A stretch of 64,000 nucleotides of DNA from Paenibacillus massiliensis 2301065 = DSM 16942 (GTDB lineage Bacteria > Bacillota > Bacilli > Paenibacillales > Paenibacillaceae), in assembly GCF_000377505.1 (NCBI RefSeq), contig NZ_KB898192.1, positions 186,001-250,000 of the forward strand. The letters are read 5' to 3'. The notes beneath the pieces were generated by a model, which did not search any database, was not told where the DNA came from, and saw only the letters and a program-made list of their open reading frames with translations. The translations under genes and the position numbers were made by a program. Positions 1 through 7,866 of this stretch are shown one piece after another (position 1 is the first letter of the stretch; the number at the start of each line of letters is the position of its first letter).

Positions 1-844
1 AGGCGTAGTCGAACATGGATGAAACCTCACTGTTGCGTGTCTTCGTATTCGGTTCGCCCAGCACCACGGCAATGACACGCAGGCCATCCTTCACAGCTGT
101 AGCCGAGAGGCAGAATTTTGCCTCCGAGGTGTAGCCCGTCTTCAGACCGTCTGCGCCCGTATAGAATCTCACGAGCTTATTCGTGTTGACGAGCCAGAAG
201 GGCTTCTCGGACGTCTTGCGCAAATAGTCTTGATACGCTCCCGTGTATTTGGTAATCTGCGGATACTTCAGCAGCTCACGGCTCATGACGGCGATATCAT
301 GTGCAGAAGAATAATGCTCGGCAGAAGGAAGTCCATTACAATTCGCAAATTTAGTATCCTTCAGGCCCAATTGCTGCGCCTTCTCATTCATCTTCGCCAC
401 AAAGGCCTGCTCCGAGCCTGCGATCCTCTCGGCCATGGCCACAGATGCATCATTACCGGAAGCCATCGCAATGCCTTTCAGCATCTCATCGACAGTCATC
501 TCCTCGCCAGGCTCCAGGAAGATTTGCGAGCCTCCCATTGAAGCAGCGTATTCGCTCGTCCGCACCTTATCCGTCAGCTTCAGGCGTCCATCGTGCAGCG
601 CCTCCATCGTCAGCAGCATCGTCATGATCTTGGTAATGCTCGCCGGGGGTAGCTTGGCATGACTATTCTTCTCGTAGATGACAGTACCTGTGTCAGCATC
701 CATCAGAATAGCTGAGCCTGCGCTAGGTGCCAGATCTACTGCTGAAGTCACATTTTCCCGGGAATCTACTGCAAGCACTGCCGGATTCAGCGTAGACAGA
801 CCAATGGCAGCGGACAACATGAGCGATATTCCTAACTTCTTCAC
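1..844 (-). CDS. dacF: D-alanyl-D-alanine carboxypeptidase, DacF-type (3' end outside window)
   Basis: Reading the minus strand from GTG at 844 gives 281 open codons that run off the window edge, so the C-terminus is missing. The N-terminus is a signal peptide (KKLGISLML.., cut near residue 25). The three penicillin-binding motifs are in order: SITK near residues 69-72, SGN near 129-131 and KTG near 235-237. This is the low-molecular-mass PBP fold that trims the terminal D-Ala from peptidoglycan stem peptides outside the membrane. A GAGGAGGG ribosome binding site lies 8 bases before the GTG. Position after the purine nucleoside phosphorylase gene matches the dacF neighbourhood of Bacillus, where the enzyme acts in spore cortex formation. 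The symbol is inferred from context. Confidence 0.9.
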   Translation of the reverse strand, partial: MKKLGISLMLSAAIGLSTLNPAVLAVDSRENVTSAVDLAPSAGSAILMDADTGTVIYEKNSHAKLPPASITKIMTMLLTMEALHDGRLKLTDKVRTSEYAASMGGSQIFLEPGEEMTVDEMLKGIAMASGNDASVAMAERIAGSEQAFVAKMNEKAQQLGLKDTKFANCNGLPSAEHYSSAHDIAVMSRELLKYPQITKYTGAYQDYLRKTSEKPFWLVNTNKLVRFYTGADGLKTGYTSEAKFCLSATAVKDGLRVIAVVLGEPNTKTRNSEVSSMFDYA

Positions 845-960
845 TTCGGTTCCCTCCTCTGGACATAACCCGTGAGCTGCACAGAATTTGGTCTCTGTCT
901 GCTCATACGGGTGCTGCTAACCATTGTCGGCAGAACTTGTGAAAATTATTCCAGTACCAC

Positions 961-1011
961 CCACAAAAAAGAAAAGGTGCCCCGACAGGAACAAGCACCT
1001 GTAGGACACCT
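961..1011 (-). terminator. Rho-independent terminator after the nucleoside phosphorylase gene
   Basis: On the minus strand a stem AGGTG.CC..ACAGG pairs with CCTGT..GG.CACCT with two mismatches and is followed by a T-rich tract (CTTTTCTTTTTT). It lies 38 bases past the stop of the upstream gene and separates it from dacF. Confidence 0.7.
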
Positions 1012-1048
1012 TCGTGTATCTATGTTCAACTATCGAATTAGGCTGCAA

Positions 1049-1876
1049 TTACATCTTCGGGATAATTCCAAGTACCAGCTTCAGGAACTTCTCACGGACC
1101 CGATCAGCTGTCTCCATGACCTCGCTATGGTCCAGCGGCTGGTCGAGAATTCCCGCTGCCATATTAGTAATACAGGAGAAGCCCAGCACTTCCAGGCCAG
1201 CATGACGTGCCACGATTACCTCTGACACAGTGGACATCCCCACGGCATCAGAACCGAGCGTGCGCAGCATTACGATCTCTGCAGGCGTCTCATAGTTCGG
1301 CCCCAGTAGTCCTGCATATACACCCTCCTGCAGCTTTACACCTTGTTCCTGCGCTACTTCATGAGCTACCGCGCGCAATCTTTTGCTGTACGCTTCAGAC
1401 ATATCCGGGAAGCGTACACCCAGGGCATTATCATTTGGTCCCATCAGCGGATTGGTACCTGTCATGTTCAGATGGTCACTAATGACCATCAGGTCTCCAG
1501 CTTCATAGGACGTATTCACGCCGCCAGCAGCATTGGTGACAAGCATGCTCTTGACGCCCAATTCCTTCATGACGCGGACAGGGAAGGTCGTGAGCTCTGG
1601 CTTGTAGCCCTCATACAGATGGAATCTGCCCTTCATCATCATCACTTTGCGGCCCCCTACGGTGCCGAGCAGAAGCTCACCAGCATGTCCTTCTACTGTG
1701 GACACCGGGAAATGCGGAATGTCATGATAAGGAATGCTAATGCCATCCTCAATGAGATCTGCCAGAATTCCCAGACCTGAGCCAAGGATAAGGCCAATCT
1801 CAGGATTGATGTTGTTGCTGTGCTGACGAATATACGCCGCTGCTTCTTGGATTGCTGCTTGATTAATTGTAGACAT
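1049..1876 (-). CDS. punA: Purine nucleoside phosphorylase (trimeric, PunA/PupG type)
   Basis: The 275-residue protein has the family II purine nucleoside phosphorylase pattern: GLILGSGLG near the N-terminus (phosphate loop), GHAGELLLG, the TNAAGGVN segment and the GMSTVSEVIVARH segment near residues 195-210. The enzyme phosphorolyses inosine and guanosine to base plus ribose-1-phosphate in cytoplasmic salvage. Start ATG at 1876 follows AAGGAGAGATACAT. The gene lies between xerD and dacF, as pupG does in Bacillus, but the phosphopentomutase gene (deoB/drm) usual in that cluster is absent here; only 167 non-coding bases separate it from xerD. Length is normal for the family. Confidence 0.93.
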   Translation of the reverse strand: MSTINQAAIQEAAAYIRQHSNNINPEIGLILGSGLGILADLIEDGISIPYHDIPHFPVSTVEGHAGELLLGTVGGRKVMMMKGRFHLYEGYKPELTTFPVRVMKELGVKSMLVTNAAGGVNTSYEAGDLMVISDHLNMTGTNPLMGPNDNALGVRFPDMSEAYSKRLRAVAHEVAQEQGVKLQEGVYAGLLGPNYETPAEIVMLRTLGSDAVGMSTVSEVIVARHAGLEVLGFSCITNMAAGILDQPLDHSEVMETADRVREKFLKLVLGIIPKM

Positions 1877-2043
1877 ATGTATCTCTCCTTATGCTGTTAT
1901 TGTTAAATAGAACGAAGCACTTCAAAGGCTAGACGATCCTTTCGCGGAAGCGGAAACTGAACCTGTGACCAGCGCCTTGACCAGATCAGTGGGGTCCAAT
2001 TCAACATGAAATCAGTTTCGAACCAAGATACTAAGAGCTTTAC

Positions 2044-2994
2044 CTAGGTCTTGGAATCCCCAACATGCGCCGAATCTGGTAATGCCGTGGAGGATTTACT
2101 GGCCCGCGGATGAAATTTTTCATAGATGTCCTTCATGTTCCCCTTGGACGTATGAGCATACATCCGTGTCGTGGATACATCAGCATGACCCAGAAGATCC
2201 TGCACAGCTCGCAAATCTGCTCCGTTATGGACCAGATGCATCGCGAACGAATGACGCAGGGTATGCGGGGTAAGCTTGTCCTCCATCCCGAGTAGAGCTG
2301 CATGCTTCTTGAGTATTTTCCATAGACCCTGACGGCTTAAGCGTCCCCCGGCTGCGTTGATGAACAGGGGTCGGTGTGTATCGCGCCCACTTGTATCCAG
2401 CTCTGTGCCTAGATTATGCTTGTCCAGATAGCGTTCAAGCCATAAACAGGCCTCCCGGCTGATCGGAATGATTCGCTCATTCCCCTTGGAGTCGGTACAA
2501 TGTACATAACGTAGCTCCACATGCACATCATTGACGTTCAACCCTACCAGTTCGGATACACGCATACCTGTAGCATACAATAACTCCAGCATAGCTCTGT
2601 CCCGTAGTCCTTGAGCTGAGGAAATGTCCGGCGTCTCCAGCAGTTTCTCCATATCCTCAGTCGTCAGGACGACCGGTACCTTCTTCTCCTTCTTGGGCGC
2701 CTCCAGCAGGACAGTAGGGTCTTGTAGAGTCACACCTTCCCTGATCAGAAAATGAAATAAGGCACGAATAGCGATTAGACTACGGGCCACAGTGGCAGAC
2801 GCCTTGTCCTTCTTCAACCCATTCAAGTAGGCCGCCAGATGCAGACGCCGTACGTCGTCCGGCTCCTCAATTCCCTGCTCGTCTATATAGGACAGGAACG
2901 ATTCCACATCATGCTGGTAAGCTTCCCGTGTAGCTGCAGATACTCCTTTTTCCTCCACCAGATAATGGATGAAAGGCTGTATATATTGCTTCAT
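2044..2994 (-). CDS. xerD: Site-specific tyrosine recombinase XerD
   Basis: The 316-residue protein has an N-terminal SAM-like core-binding domain (residues 1-95) and a C-terminal catalytic domain. The active-site set is complete: Arg145 (ATGMRVSEL), Lys170, His244 and Arg247 (HTLRHSFAMH), His270 (LLGHADVSTT) and nucleophile Tyr279. XerD works with XerC at dif to resolve chromosome dimers. The end after the tyrosine is about 20 residues longer than in the E. coli protein and low in complexity. The neighbours (DUF4227 and fur upstream, nucleoside phosphorylase downstream) are the usual ones for xerD rather than xerC or codV. An AAGGAG site lies 14 bases before the ATG, slightly far. Confidence 0.93.
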   Translation of the reverse strand: MKQYIQPFIHYLVEEKGVSAATREAYQHDVESFLSYIDEQGIEEPDDVRRLHLAAYLNGLKKDKASATVARSLIAIRALFHFLIREGVTLQDPTVLLEAPKKEKKVPVVLTTEDMEKLLETPDISSAQGLRDRAMLELLYATGMRVSELVGLNVNDVHVELRYVHCTDSKGNERIIPISREACLWLERYLDKHNLGTELDTSGRDTHRPLFINAAGGRLSRQGLWKILKKHAALLGMEDKLTPHTLRHSFAMHLVHNGADLRAVQDLLGHADVSTTRMYAHTSKGNMKDIYEKFHPRASKSSTALPDSAHVGDSKT

Positions 2995-3042
2995 ACTATC
3001 ATTTAACGCTCCTTGCCCGAAAATTCATGCCGTAGCCAGTAG

Positions 3043-3285
3043 CTACTCCCCATACCAGTAAAAAAAGCGAAGTCGTTCCGATAATGGGGACGGCTCTTCC
3101 TTGGCTGGCAGTTCATCAATGAACACCTTGATCGCATTTCCTTCCGGAATTCTGTAATGATCGACTGGTGAAATCCAGTCGTTTACCCACTGCAGCGCCA
3201 AATATAGTACAAGCGTCAGACAGCAGAAAACACAGAGCAGTGCCAGCGTTCTGCAGGCCCTCCTAATAGACAATATCATTTTCAC
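3043..3285 (-). CDS. DUF4227 family small membrane protein (YqzK-like)
   Basis: The 80-residue protein has one transmembrane segment near residues 13-32 (LALLCVFCCLTLVLYLALQW), then a short outside domain with HYRIPEGNAIKVF and a C-terminal RLRFFYWYGE. The combination of size, the RIPEG..IKVF motif and placement directly before xerD and after fur matches the DUF4227/YqzK family of Bacillus and Paenibacillus. Function is unknown. The start at 3285 is preceded by GGGGGCTGTGAAA, a usable ribosome binding site. Stop and xerD start are 48 bases apart, so co-transcription is likely. Confidence 0.75.
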   Translation of the reverse strand: MKMILSIRRACRTLALLCVFCCLTLVLYLALQWVNDWISPVDHYRIPEGNAIKVFIDELPAKEEPSPLSERLRFFYWYGE

Positions 3286-3411
3286 AGCCCCCTAGGCAAT
3301 GGCTTCCTTCTTCACGGCATGCGCGAATACAGGCTATCACTACACTATATGATCAGTCAGATCAGGTTATGAAAGGGCGTGCCGCTTCTGGCAGGCAGTC
3401 CACATGGGCAG

Positions 3412-3444
3412 CAAAAAAGCTCTCCCGAAATATCGGTGAGAGCT
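3412..3444 (-). terminator. Rho-independent terminator downstream of fur
   Basis: On the minus strand AGCTCTC.CCGA pairs with TCGG.GAGAGCT and is followed by TTTTTTGC. It lies about 75 bases past the fur stop codon and separates fur from the DUF4227-xerD unit. Confidence 0.85.
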
Positions 3445-3518
3445 TGGCTCTTCAGTTTCTTGAGTCTTAGTCAATCGAATCATTCATACAATTCTGTTGT
3501 CTACCTGAATAAGTCGGA

Positions 3519-3983
3519 TTAGTCAGTTCCATCCTGCTTGTCATTCTTGCTTTTACAGCGATAGCAGATGCCATGGAAATCAAGTCGGTGATCCAGAACT
3601 GAGAAATTGAACTCACGCTCCAGACGCTCCTCCAACGGCCCCAGCCAATCTTCCCTGATCTCATCCATACTTCCACACTGTACACAAATCAAATGATGGT
3701 GATGATGCTTGGAGGTATCGCCACGCAAATCATAGCGCGCAACGCCGTCACCAAAATTGATCTTCTCAACTACATGCAGCTCGCTTAGTAGTTCAAGGGT
3801 ACGGTATACGGTTGCCAGACCGATTTCAGGAGCTTTTTCTTTGACTAGCATGAATACATCTTCCGCACTCAGATGGTCTTCTTCATTCTCAAGCAATACT
3901 CTTACCGTGGCTTCCCGCTGAGGCGTTAACTTGTAGCCCTGCGATTGCAATTGTTGTTTAATCTTGTCGATCCGCGCTTCCAT
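3519..3983 (-). CDS. fur: Ferric uptake regulator Fur
   Basis: The chosen start, ATG at 3983, has a strong GGGGGAGGGAG site and gives 154 residues that begin MEARIDKIKQQL, the normal Fur N-terminus; an upstream in-frame ATG at 4082 would add 33 unrelated residues and lacks support. The winged-helix half contains TPQREATVRVLLENEEDHLSAEDV in two blocks and GLATVYRTLELL. The dimerisation half has the HHHHH metal-binding run, CVQC and CYRC, so a structural Cys4 zinc site is likely. KINFGDGVARYDLR is very close to Bacillus Fur and unlike PerR or Zur. The protein is a cytoplasmic Fe(II)-dependent repressor of iron uptake genes. Confidence 0.92.
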   Translation of the reverse strand: MEARIDKIKQQLQSQGYKLTPQREATVRVLLENEEDHLSAEDVFMLVKEKAPEIGLATVYRTLELLSELHVVEKINFGDGVARYDLRGDTSKHHHHHLICVQCGSMDEIREDWLGPLEERLEREFNFSVLDHRLDFHGICYRCKSKNDKQDGTD

Positions 3984-4037
3984 TGTCTCCCTCCCCCTCA
4001 GAGATTTTGTGCGCACTGCCCAATTTTCACTTCTACT

Positions 4038-4067
4038 ATTATAGGGGGAAAATTCAAATAAAGTCAA
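4038..4067 (-). promoter_or_regulatory. Sigma-A promoter of fur
   Basis: On the minus strand TTGACT (4067-4062) and a perfect TATAAT (4043-4038) are 18 bases apart, about 55 bases before the fur ATG. The -10 box sits inside an inverted repeat AATTTTC (4022-4028) / GAAAATT (4048-4054), and both are flanked by TGTGCGCA (4008-4015) and TGCGCACA (4074-4081). These nested repeats could be operator sites. Confidence 0.7.
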
Positions 4068-4082
4068 ACACTTTGCGCACAC

Positions 4083-4733
4083 TCAAATCTTCAACAAAGC
4101 GGTCAGCATTGGCGTGGTCCACTGCATCATCACCGGGGTCACCCAGGTCTCGAAGCAGGCACTTCCGATGAGCAATACGATCATGGAGGCCGTTACCAGC
4201 GAATACGATGTGAAGGGGCGCAAAAATCCATTCGATCTGCCTGGCATAAACACGCTATCTTTAATCATCTGAATTGAAAAGTTCATAGCTGCTACGCTGC
4301 ATACCAGCAATGCAGGAATGACCAGCAGATTATGTGGTGCTATAGATACCAAGGCAAACAGTAGTCCCTTCCATGAATACTGCCCGACCAGAAATCCGAC
4401 AGAGAAGCCGATCAAAGCTCCCTTCAGAAAATTCAACACTAGAATACCCGGCAGCCCAATTACAGACAGACCGCATACCCATATGATCGCTACCCATTTC
4501 AAATGAAGAGCGGCGATATCCCAGAAGGAAGCAATCGTTGCTGCCGTGCCAGAGCCAGACATCTGATTCACCGTAATAAAGAAATTATTCAGATATCTCC
4601 CCAGATCCTGCTGCTGCTCCAGCGACAGGGCATTTACCATGAGTGCCCCAAATACGACTCCTACCAAAAATAAGACGGCAAAGAAGATATAGAACGTCAT
4701 TCGTTCCCGGAAAGATTGGATCATCCGTTGCAT
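4083..4733 (-). CDS. spoIIM: Stage II sporulation protein M
   Basis: The 216-residue hydrophobic protein opens with a basic RMIQSFRERM segment and a membrane helix (FYIFFAVLFLVGVVFGALMVN), then four further hydrophobic segments, and contains the LNFLKGALIGFSVGFLVGQYSWKG region, in parts typical of SpoIIM. SpoIIM forms the DMP complex with SpoIID and SpoIIP, which thins septal peptidoglycan and drives engulfment of the forespore; SpoIIM anchors the complex in the mother-cell membrane. It sits just upstream of fur, as in Bacillus. The start at 4733 follows AAAGGGG; an ATG three codons later is also possible. Confidence 0.88.
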   Translation of the reverse strand: MQRMIQSFRERMTFYIFFAVLFLVGVVFGALMVNALSLEQQQDLGRYLNNFFITVNQMSGSGTAATIASFWDIAALHLKWVAIIWVCGLSVIGLPGILVLNFLKGALIGFSVGFLVGQYSWKGLLFALVSIAPHNLLVIPALLVCSVAAMNFSIQMIKDSVFMPGRSNGFLRPFTSYSLVTASMIVLLIGSACFETWVTPVMMQWTTPMLTALLKI

Positions 4734-4765
4734 CGGCTACCTGGCCCCTTTCGTCTGCTTATTCT

Positions 4766-4794
4766 AAAATATGAACAAGCATGGTAGCCTATGA
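4766..4794 (-). promoter_or_regulatory. Possible sigma-E promoter of spoIIM
   Basis: On the minus strand TCATAGG (4794-4788) and CATATTTT (4773-4766) are 14 bases apart, close to the sigma-E pattern (-35 KMATATT, -10 CATACAMT). spoIIM is sigma-E controlled in B. subtilis, which supports the reading; the match itself is imperfect. Confidence 0.4.
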
Positions 4795-4821
4795 CTCTTG
4801 TTATTTAATCCATGAACTCTT

Positions 4822-6045
4822 TCATTTACCAGGGCCAGCAGCGATCTTGCCGTAGGTACCTCCACCACCGTCTACGACCTGAAGCCGTCCCTCGCGAGCC
4901 TTCACGATCTTCTCGGCTACATCCGATCCCGCAACGTCAGCCATTGAGGCTTCGTCTGCGGCATGCAGTATATTCATTTCTGTTCCGAACGCTGTCAGGA
5001 GCTTTGCAAGCTTCGCCTTTCCAAGACCTGGAATGAATTCTAGCGGCACCTGGTACCTATAAGGAGGACGGGCGAAGAACTCCTGATTCTGTGGTTGCTC
5101 CTGGTCCGCAATGCTCACAATGCGGTCCCAGACACCCCGGACGAGCTTCTTCTTGCCGCATGTCGTACAGCAAGAGCTCAAGTCACCCGTATGCTCTACC
5201 ATCGTCCCACAAGCGGTGCAGCAGGTCCTGTGATATTTTCCGAGTCGCGGATTCAGCCCGTAATTGGCCACAATCGCTCTTCCTTCATACCCTTGCAAGG
5301 CCAGGCGAAATTCCTCGAAGCTCGGCTCACGAAGCAGCAGCTCATTGTATTCACGACCGATTTTCCCAAGCGAATGAGCGTCCGAGTTCGTGAGAAATGC
5401 ATAACGGTCCAGCTCCGAAATCATCCCGGCCATAGCCGTATCCGCGGACAGTCCCAGTTCTACGGCATGGATCTGCTCCAGATCCAGAATCTCAGCCATT
5501 CGCTCAGCAGAACTGCCATATATCCCCTTATGAGGGGTAAAAATATGGGCTGGAATGAACAGCCCTCCGCGTCCGATGACCTCCTGCTGAATCTCCTTTG
5601 GCGGAGCGTAGATGCGTTGAGAGCTGAGATTTACATTTTTCATATGGCGGCTCATCCAGTCAGTGAAGTCCTCCATGATCGCAAGGGTAGGAAAATAAGC
5701 AAGCACATGTGCCTCTGGACGTCCGGCCTCTCGAATCTCCATCTCAGTGCCCAGCAGGATAACTGTATTCCTATAAGCAATCCCCCCACCAGGTAGCTCA
5801 GACATGTCCCCTTTATCCAGGCTATCGTGTATATCCATCTGTACAGCCGGAGAGTGGCAGTCAATGACGCCAGTGAGCTGGATGCCTTTTCGCTCAGAAG
5901 CTTCGTGTGCGATGTTGGCAAAAGTAAGGTCTCGACTGCCGCTAATCTTGACCGGAATGCCCCGTTCGGTACGACCGATATGAATGTGAAGATCGGCATA
6001 GATCGTCTGCAGCCCAGTTGCGGTTACTTTATTATTCTTGTTCAT
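4822..6045 (-). CDS. Endonuclease Q family protein (EndoQ, YqxK-like PHP-domain nuclease)
   Basis: The 407-residue protein starts with a PHP phosphoesterase domain: ADLHIHIGRTERGIP near residue 17, GVIDCHSP, LGTEMEI, PAHIFTPHKGIYG and LTNSDAHSLG, which supply the metal-binding His, Asp and Glu residues. A zinc-ribbon pair follows (CCTAC near 276, CCTTCGKKK near 293) and then a helix-hairpin-helix-like IPGLGKAKLAKLL. This layout is that of EndoQ, which cuts DNA 5' of deaminated bases such as uracil and hypoxanthine in archaea and some Bacillus. In B. subtilis yqxK lies next to nudF, as here (23-base gap). The activity is inferred from family and layout. Start ATG follows GGAAGAGG. Confidence 0.82.
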   Translation of the reverse strand: MNKNNKVTATGLQTIYADLHIHIGRTERGIPVKISGSRDLTFANIAHEASERKGIQLTGVIDCHSPAVQMDIHDSLDKGDMSELPGGGIAYRNTVILLGTEMEIREAGRPEAHVLAYFPTLAIMEDFTDWMSRHMKNVNLSSQRIYAPPKEIQQEVIGRGGLFIPAHIFTPHKGIYGSSAERMAEILDLEQIHAVELGLSADTAMAGMISELDRYAFLTNSDAHSLGKIGREYNELLLREPSFEEFRLALQGYEGRAIVANYGLNPRLGKYHRTCCTACGTMVEHTGDLSSCCTTCGKKKLVRGVWDRIVSIADQEQPQNQEFFARPPYRYQVPLEFIPGLGKAKLAKLLTAFGTEMNILHAADEASMADVAGSDVAEKIVKAREGRLQVVDGGGGTYGKIAAGPGK

Positions 6046-6068
6046 TACTTATTCGCCTCTTCCTGTAG

Positions 6069-6755
6069 TTAAGAGAAGCTCCCTGTCAGCATGCGCAACT
6101 GCCAAGCATACACCGCCATGATGGTCTTGGCATCACTGATACGCCCTTCCTTAATCCACGTCAAAGCTTCCTCCAACGTAATCTCGGATACCTCCAGGAA
6201 CTCATCCTCATCTGGTGACATCTGTCCTGGCTGAAGATCCTCTGTGACATAGAGATGGATAATCTCATCAGCAAAGCCTGGTGAGGTATAGAACGACTGG
6301 AGCAGTCGCAGGCTGGTGGACGTATAGCCCGTCTCCTCACGCAGCTCCCTTCCTGCGGCTTCAATCGGGTCCTCGCCGGGATCGAGCTTGCCAGCAGGAA
6401 TCTCTACCTCGCAGCGCCCCAACGGCTGTCTATATTGATCGACGACCAGCAGCTTCCCTTGATGCAGGGCGAGTACAGCAACAGCTCCTGGATGCTTCAC
6501 CACTTCACGTGTAGCCGAGCTACCATTCGGTAGCCTAACAGTATCCACCTGTAGTGATATGATTTTGCCTTGAAATACAGGCTCAGTGGATATAAAGCTC
6601 TCTTCCAGCTTCGGATTCGAGTACACTACGCTGGCGTGGGCTGGAGTGAGACTGTCCAAATTCTCGTTGGATACGGTCACGTTGGATATGATTGAGCTGG
6701 AGCTTGAATTGTCGGGATTAGTTGGGTGATTGGGGCTTGGCTGTTGGGACTTCAT
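6069..6755 (-). CDS. nudF: ADP-ribose pyrophosphatase, Nudix family
   Basis: The complete Nudix box is visible: G(K)..GEDPIEAAGRELREETGY around residues 122-145, in a protein of 228 residues. ADP-ribose pyrophosphatases split ADP-ribose to AMP and ribose-5-phosphate in the cytoplasm. The domain from FISTEPVFQGKIISLQVD onward is normal, and VDQYRQPLG with EVEIPAGKLD are typical of NudF. Odd point: the first 48 residues are a Ser/Asn/Pro-rich extension absent from the usual 180-190-residue enzyme; an AAGGAGG site 12 bases before this ATG supports the long start. Forms a likely operon with the EndoQ-like gene, so two nucleic-acid or nucleotide damage functions are paired. Confidence 0.88.
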   Translation of the reverse strand: MKSQQPSPNHPTNPDNSSSSSIISNVTVSNENLDSLTPAHASVVYSNPKLEESFISTEPVFQGKIISLQVDTVRLPNGSSATREVVKHPGAVAVLALHQGKLLVVDQYRQPLGRCEVEIPAGKLDPGEDPIEAAGRELREETGYTSTSLRLLQSFYTSPGFADEIIHLYVTEDLQPGQMSPDEDEFLEVSEITLEEALTWIKEGRISDAKTIMAVYAWQLRMLTGSFS

Positions 6756-6896
6756 TGGGATACTATGCCTCCTTAATAATTAAGCTAGGCTCTTGGAAGA
6801 GCCTTTATTGTTAACAAACCTTAAATAACAAAAAAATAACAAAAAAAATCTAACATTTAGCTATTATTAGCCGCTAATCGAATTTGTAGATTACAT

Positions 6897-6925
6897 GTAT
6901 ATCATTCTCTCAACCTACATATGAT
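6897..6925 (+). promoter_or_regulatory. Possible sigma-E promoter for the mciZ-like gene
   Basis: GTATATC (6897-6903) and CATATGAT (6918-6925) are 14 bases apart, matching five of seven and six of eight positions of the sigma-E pattern. The predicted start point would leave about 18 bases before the ribosome binding site. MciZ is made by the mother cell under sigma-E in B. subtilis, which fits. Confidence 0.35.
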
Positions 6926-6964
6926 CTCATTATAGCAGATCATAGAGCGAAGGAGTTGAGGGGC

Positions 6965-7180
6965 ATGACAACACACCGGGCCACACAAGCCTTGTTCATT
7001 GTAGGTAAAGGCTGGGAAATTCGAGCGACGCTTCGGCAGTGGCAACGTGCGGCTGGAAGCGACATGACACTCATCGAATGGCAAAACTGTCAGGCAGCGC
7101 GAAGCAGCTCTGGACATATGGATAATAATGTATTAGAATACACAAGGAACACACGTTCCTGTAAAATGACTTTGGAATGA
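6965..7180 (+). CDS. mciZ: MciZ-like FtsZ (Z-ring) inhibitor, small sporulation protein
   Basis: The start is ATG at 6965, nine bases after AAGGAG; the upstream in-frame TTG at 6956 overlaps the ribosome binding site and is rejected. The first 40 residues contain HRATQALFIVGKGWEIRATL, which I recognise as the MciZ core (B. subtilis has VGKAWEIRAKL in a 40-residue protein). MciZ caps FtsZ filaments and blocks Z-ring formation in the mother cell. The location beside nudF also fits. The protein here is 71 residues, and the last 30 (QAARSSSGHMDNN..) do not resemble MciZ. Divergent from nudF. Confidence 0.75.
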   Translation: MTTHRATQALFIVGKGWEIRATLRQWQRAAGSDMTLIEWQNCQAARSSSGHMDNNVLEYTRNTRSCKMTLE

Positions 7181-7201
7181 TGATAAGAAGGAGCTTTCAG
7201 C

Positions 7202-7792
7202 ATGGAACATTTGAACATTCGTAGCTACATCAAGCAAGGACTTGAAGCCTACTACGAGCGCTACAATTATATAATAGAGGATGACTTTTGCCGCTGGATG
7301 CACCCTGATGTTCCAGACGAGATGAAGGTCGAGAATGCTACCATTTCTTCTGATCAGGACTGGGCGAGATGGAGGATGATATCTTCCATGGTTACCCGGG
7401 AGGATATTGCAGAATTGGAGCAAGAGTTTGGCTTGACTTTTCCTGAGTGGTATCAGGCGTTTATTTCCACTTATCATCATTACTTTGACATCGTTCCCTC
7501 TCAAGGCCTTGATGATCCGATAGGTGACATTAGAAATATGTACAATCCTGTCCTCTGCAAGCTTGGGTATCTACCATTCGCCTGGGATGCCGAATATGGC
7601 AAGATTCGCTGTATAGATCTGAGCGCAGCTCCGAATGAAGATGAGTGTGCGATCTATGAGATTGAGCATGAAATTCTGTTCGATCTGGACGAGCTTGTGG
7701 CTGAGCGCAGTAGTCTGCAAGACCACCTTGTGCAGCTATATCCGAATTTCAAGGCATACTTTGATCATACATTCCTTGAAGATCGTCACTGA
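7202..7792 (+). CDS. SMI1/KNR4 (SUKH) family protein
   Basis: The 196-residue acidic protein carries the SUKH core: VTREDIAELEQEFGLTFPEWYQAFIS near residues 61-86, then FDIVPSQGLDD, a LPFAWDAEYGKIRCIDL stretch and a C-terminal FDLDELVAERSSLQDHLVQLYPNFK. SUKH proteins are mostly cytoplasmic immunity proteins against polymorphic toxins, but many stand alone with unknown roles. No toxin gene is nearby. A strong AGAAGGAG site precedes ATG at 7202, 21 bases after mciZ, so read-through from mciZ is possible. A clear terminator follows. Confidence 0.72.
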   Translation: MEHLNIRSYIKQGLEAYYERYNYIIEDDFCRWMHPDVPDEMKVENATISSDQDWARWRMISSMVTREDIAELEQEFGLTFPEWYQAFISTYHHYFDIVPSQGLDDPIGDIRNMYNPVLCKLGYLPFAWDAEYGKIRCIDLSAAPNEDECAIYEIEHEILFDLDELVAERSSLQDHLVQLYPNFKAYFDHTFLEDRH

Positions 7793-7866
7793 GAGCTGAT
7801 TATACCATTGCCATGTAGTACAAATGTACAACAATGATTCGTATTCGCAGTCGATACATAGAAGAT

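Noticed and set aside
6786-6806. AGGCTC/GAGCCT hairpin before nudF as a terminator
   Set aside because: It lies upstream of nudF with no gene ending there, and the T-tract is weak; it may only be a leader hairpin.
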